From Thermodesulfobacteriota bacterium (GTDB taxonomy: Bacteria; Desulfobacterota; BSN033; UBA1163): a DNA stretch of 64,000 bases. Below the pieces are notes generated by a model. That model worked only from the letters and a program-made list of their open reading frames with translations, made no database searches and had not been told where the DNA came from. The DNA lies in the NCBI GenBank assembly GCA_026415035.1, contig JAOAHX010000002.1, positions 164,850 to 228,849 of the forward strand, in the 5' to 3' direction. The translations under genes were made by a program, and so were the position numbers. Below are positions 44,409 to 53,294 of the stretch, one piece after another (within the stretch, counting starts at the first letter, position 1; every line of letters starts with the position of its first letter).

Positions 44409-44448
44409 GGGTCGGAGGGGGAGGAGCCCCCACCCCGATCTCCGACCC
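44409..44448 (-). terminator. intergenic hairpin between livJ and livH
   Basis: GGGTCGGAG (44409-44417) pairs with CTCCGACCC (44440-44448). It follows the binding-protein stop and precedes CTTTC only, so it more likely attenuates or stabilises mRNA, giving more binding protein than permease, than fully terminates. Confidence 0.5.
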
Positions 44449-44456
44449 ACGCTCTC

Positions 44457-45635
44457 TTATTTTCCCCTCTTGAGGGTTCCGGTGGCTGCCTCTTTGGGGT
44501 AGACCACCACCTGTTGCTGATCCTGCCACTGGACCACCAGCATGGGGGGCATCCACTGATGATACTCGTAGGTGCCCTGCTTCAACCCGAACTTGACCAC
44601 TCCCGTGGTCACCTCGAGATTGGTCTTTTCGAGGGCATCGACGATGGCCTCGTTGTTGGTCGATTTGGCCCTCGCGATGGCATCCGCGGCGATCAAGACG
44701 ACATTATAGATCGATCGGCTCTTGTAGTCCGTGGGGTCTTTCCCGAACTTCTTCTTGTAGTCTTCCCAGAATTTCCGGCTGGTGGGGGTCAGATGGACCT
44801 TCTCATGCATGCTCGACATGAAGAGTTCCAAATCCCCTGCCTTTCCCACGTTCTTCCAGAAGGTATCCCAGAGGCTCGGAGGGCCTGCGCCGTCCAGGAT
44901 GAGGGCTTTGGGGCTTAATCCCACCTCGTGGGCCTGGGCGACGAAGAAGTGAAGGCCGGTGCCATATATATAGGCGAGGATCAGGTCGGGATTTTCCGCC
45001 TTCAGCTTGGTCAACTCGGTGTAGAAGTCTTTGCTCTCCCGTTCCACCTTCAGGGTCACAAAAGGGATCCCCATATTCTTCATATTCGTTTCGGTCCGCT
45101 CGGCGATCCCTGCCCCCCAGTCCGAATTCTCCCTCACGATGGCCACCTTCTTAAATCCATGCTCCTTGACGAAGGGAGCGATGTAGAAGTCGACGACCCC
45201 GCTGTTGACCGGGCCTGCCCGGAAAACATACCGGTAATTCTTTTTGGTGATGTCATCGTGCCAGGCTTCGCAGATGATAAAAGGAACTTTATACCGATTG
45301 GCCACCTCGATCTGGGCCAGGGCCGAGGAGGAGTGGCTCTCTCCCACGACGATGGGGACTTTGTCCCGGGTGGCCAGTTTTTCGAAGGCGGCGGCCGCCT
45401 TCTCCGGGACACCGCCCGTGTCCTCGAAGATCACCTCGACCTTCTTCCCCAGAACGCCGCCTTTGGCATTGATATGGTCCAGGGCGATGGCGATCCCCTC
45501 TTCAAAGGCCTTTCCCGTGGCGGCAGCCGGTCCGGTTCTGGGGCCCACCACGCCGATCTTGATCGTCTCCTGAGCCATGGCCCAGGATCCCATGACGAGG
45601 AACAACCCAAAAACCAGTGCAACGATTCGTTTCAT
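44457..45635 (-). CDS. livJ: branched-chain-type ABC transporter substrate-binding protein LivJ
   Basis: 392 residues with a signal peptide (MKRIVALVFGLFLVMGSWAM, cleavage after AMA). The mature periplasmic type I binding fold includes TIKIGVVGPRTGPAAATGKA, HINAKGGVLGKKVEVIFED and VVGESHSSSALAQIEVA. The specificity is not readable; many such proteins bind aromatic or short organic acids instead of Leu/Ile/Val. AAGGAGG precedes the start. Confidence 0.94.
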   Translation of the reverse strand: MKRIVALVFGLFLVMGSWAMAQETIKIGVVGPRTGPAAATGKAFEEGIAIALDHINAKGGVLGKKVEVIFEDTGGVPEKAAAAFEKLATRDKVPIVVGESHSSSALAQIEVANRYKVPFIICEAWHDDITKKNYRYVFRAGPVNSGVVDFYIAPFVKEHGFKKVAIVRENSDWGAGIAERTETNMKNMGIPFVTLKVERESKDFYTELTKLKAENPDLILAYIYGTGLHFFVAQAHEVGLSPKALILDGAGPPSLWDTFWKNVGKAGDLELFMSSMHEKVHLTPTSRKFWEDYKKKFGKDPTDYKSRSIYNVVLIAADAIARAKSTNNEAIVDALEKTNLEVTTGVVKFGLKQGTYEYHQWMPPMLVVQWQDQQQVVVYPKEAATGTLKRGK

Positions 45636-45760
45636 CTCAAACCTCCTTGGAGAGAGGACCTCTCCTGCTGTCCTTAAGGTGACATTGCCGAACCCTTTGA
45701 AGACCGTTAACGCCAACTGCCTTTAATCTCTCTTTGGACGAACCCTCACCCCCTTCCCCT

Positions 45761-47611
45761 TCAGAGCTTTCCCAGTTTTTTTAGATCCTCTGCCACCTGA
45801 TCCAGCCCCAGTTCCCTCAATTTGGCCTCGGTGGGGATCCCGTTTCGGTTCCACCCTCGAAGGTCGTAATACTCGTCGAGCATCCGGTTCACCTTCTCTT
45901 CGGTGAGATGGAGCCCTTTGGCCGGACCCGAGGGCATAGGGTCATAGACGCGGCCCGGTGGGAGGTCGTAACTCCGACCGAAATCCTCGACCTCCCTTGC
46001 CCAGAAGGCCCGCGTCAGGTTCCAGACCTTTTCTGAGATCCGGAAGAGATCCTCTCTCGAGTATCCCAATCCGGTCACCGCGTTGAATGCCCTGACATAC
46101 TCTTCAAAATCGACCTTCACCTCCAGCCAGGGGAACCGGCAGACGCCGAACATCTCCATGAGGGGCCGGAGGGTCTGAAGGTCTTTGACCAACTTGGCCC
46201 GGCCCTCCACGTTGTCCCTTCCCATATCCATGTCCTGGACGATCGCCCAGGAGCGGGTGTGTTGGGCCCCGATGTCGGAGGTCATGAAGGAGAGGAGCAT
46301 GGCGGGCGCCCCCCGACATTCATAGGCCGAAAATTCCAGCCCCTTGACGTGGAAGGCGAAAGATTCGCTCTGGCGACCGATCCTCTTGGAGAGGGCGCGG
46401 GATCCCTTGGCCAGCTCTTTTCCCGCCCCTTCCTGATAGGCGATCTTCTTCAGCATGCTCTTGACCGCCTCGAGGTTCCCGAAACGGAGATCGATGCCGT
46501 CCAGGTCCTCCGGCTTCAACAGGCCCTTCTCCAGACACTCCATCGCGAAGGCGAGGGTGCCGCCGGCAGCGATCGTATCGATGCCATAATCGTCACAGAG
46601 GTAATTGAGGTACTGAACCTCTTCGATGTCGTCGAGGAGGAGGTTCGAGCCGAGCATTCCGATCGTCTCGTATTCCGGGCCGTCGATGTAGGTGCCGTAT
46701 TTAGGGGAACGGGTATAATTGGCGCAGTTCAGGGGACACCCGAAACAGGCCTTGTCCCGGACGTGGATCTTCTTTCGCATGGTTTCCGGGGCGAGGGCCT
46801 CCTCTTTCTCATAATCGCCGTAATTGAAGTTTTTGGTGGGCAGCACCCCCATGCCTTGGCACCAATCCGTGATATCGGTCGTGCCGTAGAGCCGGAATCG
46901 TTTGAAGTAGGGCTGGGCGATGATATGTTTCAACACGCGCTTCGTGATCTCGACAAGGCCCTGTGGGTCGTAAAGGGAGATCCCCCCTGTGCCCCGGACG
47001 GCGATCGCCTTGAGTTTCTTGGACCCCATCACCGCGCCCATCCCGCATCGACCGGCCTGTCTTCCATACTCATGGTTGATGTTGGCAAACCTCACCAGGT
47101 TTTCACCCGCTGGGCCGATGGTGGCGATTTGGAAATCCTCCCCGAGGTCCTTTTTCAATTCGACCTCTGTGGCGAGGGCTCCCTTGCCCCAGTAGGCCCG
47201 GGCCTCTCGAAGTTCTACGCGGTCATCCTCGATGTAGAGGTAGACCGGTTCTTCCGAGGCCCCTTCCAGGATGATCATGTCGTAGCCTGCATATTTCAGC
47301 TCGGCCATGAGAAAGCCGCCTAAGTTGCTGTCGCCGTAGCCACCGGTCAGGGGAGATTTGGTTCCGAAGACGATCTTGGCCGCACTGGGCCAGAAGGTTC
47401 CCGAAAGGGGACCCGTGGCGATCAGGAGTTTGTTTTCGGGGCTGAGGGGATCGACGCCCCTGGGCAACTCCTCGTAGAGAAGCTTTGCGATGAAACCTCT
47501 CCCGCCCAGCCAGTCCCTGGCCAGCTGAGGGTTTAGAGGCTCCTTCTCGATTTTCCTCCCGGTCAGATTGACTCGCAGGACCGTGCCACCGTATCCGTAT
47601 CTTTGGTTCAT
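45761..47611 (-). CDS. aldehyde:ferredoxin oxidoreductase (tungsten/molybdenum bis-pterin)
   Basis: 616 residues, full-length AOR. GYGGTVLRVNLTG opens the N-terminal barrel, and GPLSGTFWPSAAKIVFGTKSP and GAVMGSKKLKAIAVRG are pterin-binding. The [4Fe-4S] ligands lie in ACFGCPLNCANY and a distal GVCRFPW. It oxidises aldehydes to acids and reduces ferredoxin, or runs in reverse. The ATG overlaps the ferredoxin stop (ATGA), so that ferredoxin is its likely partner. The aminotransferase upstream could supply the aldehyde. Confidence 0.95.
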   Translation of the reverse strand: MNQRYGYGGTVLRVNLTGRKIEKEPLNPQLARDWLGGRGFIAKLLYEELPRGVDPLSPENKLLIATGPLSGTFWPSAAKIVFGTKSPLTGGYGDSNLGGFLMAELKYAGYDMIILEGASEEPVYLYIEDDRVELREARAYWGKGALATEVELKKDLGEDFQIATIGPAGENLVRFANINHEYGRQAGRCGMGAVMGSKKLKAIAVRGTGGISLYDPQGLVEITKRVLKHIIAQPYFKRFRLYGTTDITDWCQGMGVLPTKNFNYGDYEKEEALAPETMRKKIHVRDKACFGCPLNCANYTRSPKYGTYIDGPEYETIGMLGSNLLLDDIEEVQYLNYLCDDYGIDTIAAGGTLAFAMECLEKGLLKPEDLDGIDLRFGNLEAVKSMLKKIAYQEGAGKELAKGSRALSKRIGRQSESFAFHVKGLEFSAYECRGAPAMLLSFMTSDIGAQHTRSWAIVQDMDMGRDNVEGRAKLVKDLQTLRPLMEMFGVCRFPWLEVKVDFEEYVRAFNAVTGLGYSREDLFRISEKVWNLTRAFWAREVEDFGRSYDLPPGRVYDPMPSGPAKGLHLTEEKVNRMLDEYYDLRGWNRNGIPTEAKLRELGLDQVAEDLKKLGKL

Positions 47612-47997
47612 GATTCCCTCCAGCGAATGGCCTCGGGAGCGCAGACCGTCACGCATTCCCCACAGAGGTCGCACTTGATGGGGATGGGGATGTCCCGATG
47701 GGTATAAAGAACTCCATAAGGGCATTCCTCGATGCAGACCTGACAGAAGGTGCACTTTTCGGGGTCGATCACCAGGGCGCCCTCCCTTTCGGAGATGGCC
47801 TCGACCGGACAGACTTCTTTGCACCGGCCGCATTGGTTACAGACCTGAATTTCAAAGGATCCGGGAGCGGGGAATTTCCGCTTGATATGGACGGCCGATT
47901 TCTTGGGGTTGTTCTCCCGGAAATGGGCGAGGCCGCAGATCAGTTCACAGAGGGAGCAACCCGTACAGCGTTCGTGATCCAGGAGCAGTTGCTTCAT
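47608..47997 (-). CDS. poly-[4Fe-4S] ferredoxin-type protein, AOR partner
   Basis: 129 residues, HycB/CooF-like. There are four Cys sets: CTGCSLCELIC, CNQCGRCKEVCP, CTFCQVCIEECP and CDLCGECVTVCA, so up to four clusters. It overlaps both neighbours by 4 bp, indicating tight translational coupling with AOR and the aminotransferase. It likely carries electrons from AOR. Confidence 0.92.
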   Translation of the reverse strand: MKQLLLDHERCTGCSLCELICGLAHFRENNPKKSAVHIKRKFPAPGSFEIQVCNQCGRCKEVCPVEAISEREGALVIDPEKCTFCQVCIEECPYGVLYTHRDIPIPIKCDLCGECVTVCAPEAIRWRES

Positions 47998-49337
47998 AAG
48001 ACCTCCTTGGCAAGCCGGGAAAAGGTCTTCTGGAGAAGATCGATGATCTCATCGATCTGAGGCTCTTCGATAATCAGGGGAGGCCCGACCATCACCATGT
48101 CGCCGTTGATCCCATCGACGAAACCGGTCCCCGGATAGAGGACGAGGCCATTTTCGAAGGCCAGGTCGATCACCCGTTCGGTAAATCTCTCGGCCCTCGG
48201 GAAAGGTTCTTTGGTCTTGGGATCTTTGACGAATTCGATGGCCGTCATCAGCCCCTTGCCCCTCACATCGCCCACAAAGGGAAAGGCCTTGAGTTCTTCG
48301 AGCCGTCTCAGAAGGTAATCGCCCTTTTTCGGACAGGCTTCGATCAATTGATGCTCCTTAATGAAACGGAGGACCGCATGGCCCACGGCACAGGCCACGG
48401 GGTGGTGAGAGAAGGTATGGCCGTGGACGAACCCACCGGTCTTCTCCTTCAGCCGATCGACATACTCCTTTCGGGTGATCATCGCGGAGAGGGGAAAGTA
48501 ACCTCCGCTCATCCCCTTTCCGAGGACCATGATATCGGGCGATATCCCCCAGTGTTCGACCGCGAACCATCGCCCGGTTCGACCCATCCCTGTCATGACC
48601 TCGTCGTCGATCAGAAGGATCCCGAAGCGGTCACAGATCTTTCGGATGGTCGAAAGATACCCTTCCGGAGGGACGAGGGCCCCGATCGTCGCGCCGCCGA
48701 TGGGTTCAAGGATGACGGCCGAGATCGTCTCCGGCCCCTCCATCTGGATGACCTGTTCCAAGGCCTTGGCGCATTCGAGATCACATTTGGGGTAGGTGAG
48801 GTTGAAGGGACACCGGTAACAGTAAGGGGGAGGAAAGTGGGGGAAGTCGATCAGGAGGGGAAGATAGGGCTTCCGCATCCCGACCCGGCCGGTCAGGGAG
48901 AGGGCCCCGAGGGTATTGCCGTGATAGCTGTGCCATCTGGAAACGACCCGCCATCGCTGGGCCTGGCCCGAATCTAAGAAGAATTGTCTGGCGAATTTGA
49001 TGGCCGCTTCGATCGATTCGGAGCCTCCGGAGAGGAAGTAGATCTTCTCCATCCCCTTCGGGAGGACCTGGCTGAGGGCCTCGGCATAGGCCTCGATCGC
49101 TTTCGTCGTGAATTGGGTTCCGTGAACGTAGCCCACCTCGGCCATCTGATCCACCATCTGTTGGAAGATTTCCCGGTGGCCATGACCGATGTTCACAACG
49201 AGGGCTCCCCCCGAACCATCGATATACCTCTTTCCGTCCTCATCGTAGAGATAAATGCCCTCCCCGCGGACGGCCACCGGGTAGGAGCGGCCTAACTTTC
49301 GGTAGAAGACATGACCTTCGGGATATGCGTATTTCAT
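47994..49337 (-). CDS. class III (omega-type) aminotransferase
   Basis: 447 residues, PLP-dependent fold type I. VNIGHGHREIFQQMV, SGGSESIEAAIKFARQ (cofactor phosphate), HSYHGNTLGALSLTG, LLIDDEVMTGMGRTG and MVLGKGMSGGYFPLSAMI (the last with the PLP Lys) match the family. It moves an amino group from an omega-amino acid, diamine or similar to a keto acid, giving a semialdehyde. The gene context suggests that product feeds the AOR. GGAGG before the ATG; the stop of iclR overlaps the start. Confidence 0.93.
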   Translation of the reverse strand: MKYAYPEGHVFYRKLGRSYPVAVRGEGIYLYDEDGKRYIDGSGGALVVNIGHGHREIFQQMVDQMAEVGYVHGTQFTTKAIEAYAEALSQVLPKGMEKIYFLSGGSESIEAAIKFARQFFLDSGQAQRWRVVSRWHSYHGNTLGALSLTGRVGMRKPYLPLLIDFPHFPPPYCYRCPFNLTYPKCDLECAKALEQVIQMEGPETISAVILEPIGGATIGALVPPEGYLSTIRKICDRFGILLIDDEVMTGMGRTGRWFAVEHWGISPDIMVLGKGMSGGYFPLSAMITRKEYVDRLKEKTGGFVHGHTFSHHPVACAVGHAVLRFIKEHQLIEACPKKGDYLLRRLEELKAFPFVGDVRGKGLMTAIEFVKDPKTKEPFPRAERFTERVIDLAFENGLVLYPGTGFVDGINGDMVMVGPPLIIEEPQIDEIIDLLQKTFSRLAKEVL

Positions 49338-50116
49338 GGGGCCTCCTTTCGATAGCCCAGGGTATAAGAGATCCGATTCGCGGTCTCAATGGCTTTCTGG
49401 GCCAGCTCGGTTTCGAGCCTTTTCAGGTCGACCCTGCTGGAGGGGACGGCGATATTGACCGCCGCGATCACCTCTCCCTGGGCATTCCTGACCGGGGCAG
49501 CCACCGAACGGAGCCCGATCGAAAGTTCCTCATTGTTGATGGCGAATCCGGTGCGCCTCACCTTGTCCAGTTCCCGCTTCAGGGCCGATTTGGAGACGAG
49601 GGTGAAGGGGGTGCGAGGTTTCAGCTTCATTTCCTTCAAAAGGGCCTCTAATCTTTTGGGGGGGAGGAAGGCGAGGATCGCCTTTCCCATGGAGGTGCAG
49701 TAGGCCGGAAGCCTGGAGCCCACCTCGAGATTGATGTTGAGGATCTGCTGGGTCTTGATCCGCTCGACGTAGACGATCTCCGTGCCGTCGAGGATGGCGA
49801 GGTTGACGGTCTCGCCGATCTCTTGGGAGGTCTTTTCGAGGTGGGGGAAGGCCACCTTCCGGAGGTCCGAATGCTTGGCGATCGATAGGCCGAGCAAGAG
49901 GGCCCGCTGCCCCAATCGATATTTCTTCGTAGCCTCCTCCCGGTCGAGGTATTTCAAACTCAGGAGGGTATAGAGGAGGCGCTGGACGGTGCTTCGGCTC
50001 AGGTGGAGATGCCGGGACAGTTCGGTCAGGGTCAGGGGAAAGGGGCTTTCGGCAAGGGTGGAGAGGAGGTTCAACCCCCTCGAGAGGGACTCGATGAAAT
50101 TTCTGGAGGGGTCCAT
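49334..50116 (-). CDS. IclR-family transcriptional regulator
   Basis: 260 residues. The N-terminal winged helix (TLTELSRHLHLSRSTVQRLL) and the C-terminal effector domain (VNLAILDGTEIVYVERI, YCTSMGKAILAFLP, GFAINNEELSIGLRSVAAPV) are typical. As first gene of the operon it should respond to the transported amino compound or a derivative. A 15-bp palindrome ending 6 bp before its start codon suggests autoregulation. Confidence 0.95.
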   Translation of the reverse strand: MDPSRNFIESLSRGLNLLSTLAESPFPLTLTELSRHLHLSRSTVQRLLYTLLSLKYLDREEATKKYRLGQRALLLGLSIAKHSDLRKVAFPHLEKTSQEIGETVNLAILDGTEIVYVERIKTQQILNINLEVGSRLPAYCTSMGKAILAFLPPKRLEALLKEMKLKPRTPFTLVSKSALKRELDKVRRTGFAINNEELSIGLRSVAAPVRNAQGEVIAAVNIAVPSSRVDLKRLETELAQKAIETANRISYTLGYRKEAP

Positions 50117-50121
50117 GGTAT

Positions 50122-50136
50122 TACCGCAATGCGGTA
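50122..50136. promoter_or_regulatory. IclR operator, 15-bp palindrome
   Basis: TACCGCA-A-TGCGGTA, the centre-symmetric 15-mer form known for IclR-family sites (compare TTCCGC-type half-sites). It lies downstream of the predicted transcription start, between it and the start codon. Confidence 0.72.
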
Positions 50137-50159
50137 CTAATTATCGGTATTTCACCATC

Positions 50160-50188
50160 TCTTTATCCCATCAGGGGACCTTTGTCAA
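50160..50188 (-). promoter_or_regulatory. promoter of the IclR/aminotransferase/AOR operon
   Basis: On the minus strand TTGACA (50183-50188), a 17-base spacer and TAAAGA (50160-50165); predicted start near 50153. Confidence 0.55.
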
Positions 50189-50326
50189 GGCCCTCGTTGC
50201 GATCTCCCCTCCGTGGCGCACCCCTGAGGGCAAGGGGGATTCTCCCCGGCCAGACCGGAAAGCTTCGTCGAATCCTTCGTCAGAATTGTCGAGCCCCCTT
50301 CCTTTTTAAGAAGTTCCTCTGGAGGG

Positions 50327-50337
50327 TCGCCTGGCGA
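50327..50337. promoter_or_regulatory. possible enhancer site for the sigma-54 activator
   Basis: TCGCC-T-GGCGA palindrome about 75 bp upstream of the sigma-54 promoter, the usual distance for an NtrC-type activator. Short, so tentative. Confidence 0.3.
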
Positions 50338-50413
50338 GAAACCTTTTCTAACTGCCCAATGAGATTGAGAAAAGAAGAGAGGCCTACAAGGGGAGATTCC
50401 GCTCGGGAAGGAT

Positions 50414-50429
50414 TGGCACAAGGGTTGCT
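50414..50429 (+). promoter_or_regulatory. sigma-54 promoter of the first Spy/CpxP-like gene
   Basis: TGGCAC-aaggg-TTGCT, an exact match to the -24/-12 consensus with five-base spacing, 41 bp before the start codon. The response regulator at 53295 has the matching GAFTGA loop. Confidence 0.85.
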
Positions 50430-50469
50430 GAAAGGAAGATCAAAAATCCAAAAAAGGAGGTAAAGGGAG

Positions 50470-50970
50470 ATGAAGAAGCGTTGGGTTTTCGTCAGTCTGA
50501 TGGTTTTGGTCATTCTCGCCGCCGGGTCGGCCTATGCTTACGGCCCCGGTTGCGGTCCCTGTTGGAAAGGTCCATGGGGTGAGGCTTGGGCTGCTGGCAA
50601 GGGAGTGGATTTAACCCCTGACCAGAAGGCGAAGCTTCAGGAGTTAAGGCAGAAGTTTACCTCCGAAACGGCGAAGCTGAGAGGAGAACTTCTGACCAAG
50701 AGGTTAGAGCTCCAATCCCTCTGGACCAATCCTAAGGCCGATCCCAAGGCCATCGCCGAAAAGGAGAGGGAGTTGAGGGAGCTCCAGAACCAGATGAGGG
50801 AGAAGGGGCTTCAGCATCGATTGGAGGTCCGTCAGATCCTTACGCCCGAACAGATCGCAGGGTTTGGCTTCGGCCGCGATTTTTGCCCCGGCCCTGGCTT
50901 CGGCCCTGGACCGAAGAGAGGCTCCGGTTTTGGATGGGGCAGGGGGCCTGGACAGGGACCCTGTTTCTGA
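50470..50970 (+). CDS. Spy/CpxP/ZraP-like periplasmic protein
   Basis: 166 residues. Signal peptide MKKRWVFVSLMVLVILAAGS with cleavage after AYA. The mature part has two LTxxQ repeats (LTPDQKAKLQELR and LTPEQIAGFG) separated by long amphipathic helices, as in ZraP/CpxP chaperones. The C-terminus is Gly/Pro/Phe-rich (GPGFGPGPKRGSGFGWG). The first 20 mature residues include CGPC, possibly metal-binding. It is the likely output gene of the downstream two-component system, through a sigma-54 promoter. Confidence 0.85.
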   Translation: MKKRWVFVSLMVLVILAAGSAYAYGPGCGPCWKGPWGEAWAAGKGVDLTPDQKAKLQELRQKFTSETAKLRGELLTKRLELQSLWTNPKADPKAIAEKERELRELQNQMREKGLQHRLEVRQILTPEQIAGFGFGRDFCPGPGFGPGPKRGSGFGWGRGPGQGPCF

Positions 50971-50997
50971 GAGAAGTTTCCTCATAGGACCCCAAGG

Positions 50998-51030
50998 AAG
51001 GGGAAGGGCCGTCGGTTCTTCCCCTTTTTT
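50998..51030 (+). terminator. intrinsic terminator after the first Spy-like gene
   Basis: AAGGGGAAG (50998-51006) pairs with CTTCCCCTT (51018-51026) and a six-T run ends the hairpin. Confidence 0.8.
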
Positions 51031-51057
51031 GACAAATCGAAACCTTTCCGATATCCT
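51029..51057 (+). promoter_or_regulatory. sigma-70-like promoter of the second Spy-like/sensor/regulator operon
   Basis: TTGACA (51029-51034), a 17-base spacer and TATCCT (51052-51057), starting within the terminator T-run. It separates constitutive regulator genes from the sigma-54 output gene. Confidence 0.6.
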
Positions 51058-51078
51058 TATTGGACAGGGCCCCTCTCC

Positions 51079-51555
51079 ATGAAACTCCTCATCGCGCTGT
51101 TGGTCATTCTTCACCTTTCGTCGTTCCCCATCCAAGCCGAGGGTCAGGGGATGAGGCCGTGGAGGAAAGAGGGGAGGTGTTTAAGGGCCTCGGAGCTCAA
51201 CCTCACCTCAGAGCAGATCAAGGGGCTGCAGCATCTTCAACAGAGCTATCTCCAGGAAACTCAGACCCTTCGGGCACAACTCATTGCCAAACGGATCGAA
51301 TTGCGAGAGCTTCTCACGAACTCCTCTTCAAGGATGGAGATCATCCGGATGAAATATATGGAACTCGCAGAGGCCCAAATTAGAATGGAGGAGAAGACGA
51401 TCGACTATCTGATCAAGATTCGTCATCTCCTCACTCCCGAACAACTCCTTCTCTGGTGTCCGGAGGAGGAGTTCCCCATGCCTCATAAAACGATGCCCGG
51501 GCATCGACCCTTTAAGCCGATGCCCCCGATGAAGATTCCGCCCCCCGAAGAATAG
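51079..51555 (+). CDS. second Spy/CpxP/ZraP-like periplasmic protein
   Basis: 158 residues with signal peptide MKLLIALLVILHLSSFPIQA. It has LTSEQIKGLQHLQQSY and LLTPEQLLLW repeats around a long helix. The C-terminus is His/Met/Pro-rich (MPHKTMPGHRPFKPMPPMK), as expected for a metal-sensing or metal-binding accessory. It precedes the sensor kinase by 11 bp and may modulate it, as ZraP does for ZraS. Confidence 0.82.
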   Translation: MKLLIALLVILHLSSFPIQAEGQGMRPWRKEGRCLRASELNLTSEQIKGLQHLQQSYLQETQTLRAQLIAKRIELRELLTNSSSRMEIIRMKYMELAEAQIRMEEKTIDYLIKIRHLLTPEQLLLWCPEEEFPMPHKTMPGHRPFKPMPPMKIPPPEE

Positions 51556-51566
51556 AGGGATGAGGG

Positions 51567-53291
51567 TTGCTCTCGAAAGGGAAACGACAGCCTACAAGCC
51601 AGAGCATCTCTGCCGTCTATCTCGCGATCTTCACGGGAATCCTGTTTGTCATTCTCCTCATCAACGGCTTTCTCGAAATCCATCGGACGAAGAAAGGATT
51701 CTACCTCCTCCTGGAGCGGGAGGCAACGGCCCTCATCCAGCACTTCGAGCAGAACCTTTCGGAACTCCTCCACATCCTTCAGACCTCCCAATCCCTTTAT
51801 GGCATGGAAGAATCGATTTTGGAGTATCTCGTCGATGCCCTCCGTCGGATCGACCAAATCGATGGAGGAAAGACGCCCTCCCCCTCCGATCTCCAATCCC
51901 TTGCCCACCAGTATGATTTGGCCTCGATCGAACTTTATGACCTTCAGGGAAACCTCCTCCGATCGTGGCCCTCTCCTCCTTCTCTTCCCCTCCCCAGCCC
52001 CCGCTCTCTTTTGAGGGAGGTCATCGAGCAAAGACGAACCCTCGCAACGGATCTTTTTGGCCGCCCCCTGAAGGAAGAAGCTCTCTTCTCCCTCGCCATG
52101 GAAAGGAAGAATGCTTCCGGCATCACCGTCATTCGACTCGGAGGGAGGACCGTCAAAAGATTGTATCGGCAATTGGCCATCCAGAGGGCCATCTCCGACC
52201 TGGGCCTCCGGGATGGGATCCTGTATTTTTCGGTTCAGGATGAAGACCTGACCTACCTGGCCCACACGAACCCGGAATCGGTCGGTCAAAAGGAGGAGGA
52301 CCCCTTTTTGAAAGGGGTCTTCGGGAACCCCAAACCCGTTTCCAGAACCTATCGGCCCAAGGGCGAAGACGAGGTTTTCGAAGTGGTGAAGGCCTTTTCT
52401 CTGAACAGCCATCCGCCTGGGTTGATCCGCATCGGATACGCCTCTGAAGAGGTCCGCCCCCTTCTCGATCAGACCAAAAGGAGCGTGGGGCTCTCCATCT
52501 TCTTCTTTCTCGTCTTGGGGGTATCCGCGACCCTTTTGATCTGGGTCAACCAGAACCGAGCCTTTCTGAAACTTCGGGAGATGGAAGGTCGAATGCGTCT
52601 GGCCGAGAGGCTTTCTTCTCTCGGCCATCTGGCCGCAGGGGTGGCCCACGAGATTCGAAATCCCCTCAATGCCATGAGCATGGGGCTTCAGAGATTGAAA
52701 AGGGAATTTCCCCCTCGGGAGGAACCCTTGCGGGGAGAATTTCTCTCCCTGGCCGACATCATGCTCAAGGAGACCCGGAGGGTCAACGAGATCGTCGAAC
52801 AGTTCCTGGGCCTTGCCCGGCCCTTCGACCTCAAGTTGAAAGAGGGGTCGCTGGAAGCCCTCCTGAGACATCTCGTCCGGCTCTTTCAGGAGGAGGCTTC
52901 CAACCGGGGGATCACCCTCCTGCTCTCGCAGGGAGATTCTCTCCCCATCGTGAGGATGGATGAGGAGAAGTTGACACAGGCCTTGATCAATATTATGAAA
53001 AATGGAATGGAGGCCATGGAAAACGGTGGGATCCTCCGGATCGAGGCCCGTCCCTCCAAGGATCGGGTGGAAATCTCCTTCACCGACTCCGGTCCCGGGA
53101 TTCCAGAAGATCAGATGGAGAAGATCTTCAACTATTATTACACGACCAAGGAGAGAGGGGTTGGATTGGGGCTCCCGATCGCCCACCGGATTATCGAAGC
53201 CCACGGGGGCCAGTTAAGCGTAGAAAGCAAGGTCGGAGAGGGGACGAAGGTGACGGTCATCCTCCCTCTCAAGGGGGAGGGGGCCACTTAA
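51567..53291 (+). CDS. sensor histidine kinase, ZraS/AtoS-type
   Basis: 574 residues. Membrane helix 1 is at about residues 15-36 (AVYLAIFTGILFVILLING), an extracytoplasmic sensing region follows, and helix 2 is at about 307-328 (GLSIFFFLVLGVSATLLIW). The kinase core has GHLAAGVAHEIRNPLN (phospho-His), LINIMKNGMEAM (N box), FTDSGPGIPEDQ and GVGLGLPIAHRI (G boxes). No HAMP or PAS is obvious. The start appears to be TTG at 51567 after GAGGGATGAGGG, the only start able to include helix 1. It is partner to the regulator 3 bp downstream. Confidence 0.92.
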   Translation: MLSKGKRQPTSQSISAVYLAIFTGILFVILLINGFLEIHRTKKGFYLLLEREATALIQHFEQNLSELLHILQTSQSLYGMEESILEYLVDALRRIDQIDGGKTPSPSDLQSLAHQYDLASIELYDLQGNLLRSWPSPPSLPLPSPRSLLREVIEQRRTLATDLFGRPLKEEALFSLAMERKNASGITVIRLGGRTVKRLYRQLAIQRAISDLGLRDGILYFSVQDEDLTYLAHTNPESVGQKEEDPFLKGVFGNPKPVSRTYRPKGEDEVFEVVKAFSLNSHPPGLIRIGYASEEVRPLLDQTKRSVGLSIFFFLVLGVSATLLIWVNQNRAFLKLREMEGRMRLAERLSSLGHLAAGVAHEIRNPLNAMSMGLQRLKREFPPREEPLRGEFLSLADIMLKETRRVNEIVEQFLGLARPFDLKLKEGSLEALLRHLVRLFQEEASNRGITLLLSQGDSLPIVRMDEEKLTQALINIMKNGMEAMENGGILRIEARPSKDRVEISFTDSGPGIPEDQMEKIFNYYYTTKERGVGLGLPIAHRIIEAHGGQLSVESKVGEGTKVTVILPLKGEGAT

Positions 53292-53294
53292 GGC

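Noticed and set aside
51483-53204. Long minus-strand open frame of about 570 codons
   Set aside because: It is antisense to the histidine kinase, whose H, N and G boxes are all intact; its composition is that of a shadow frame.
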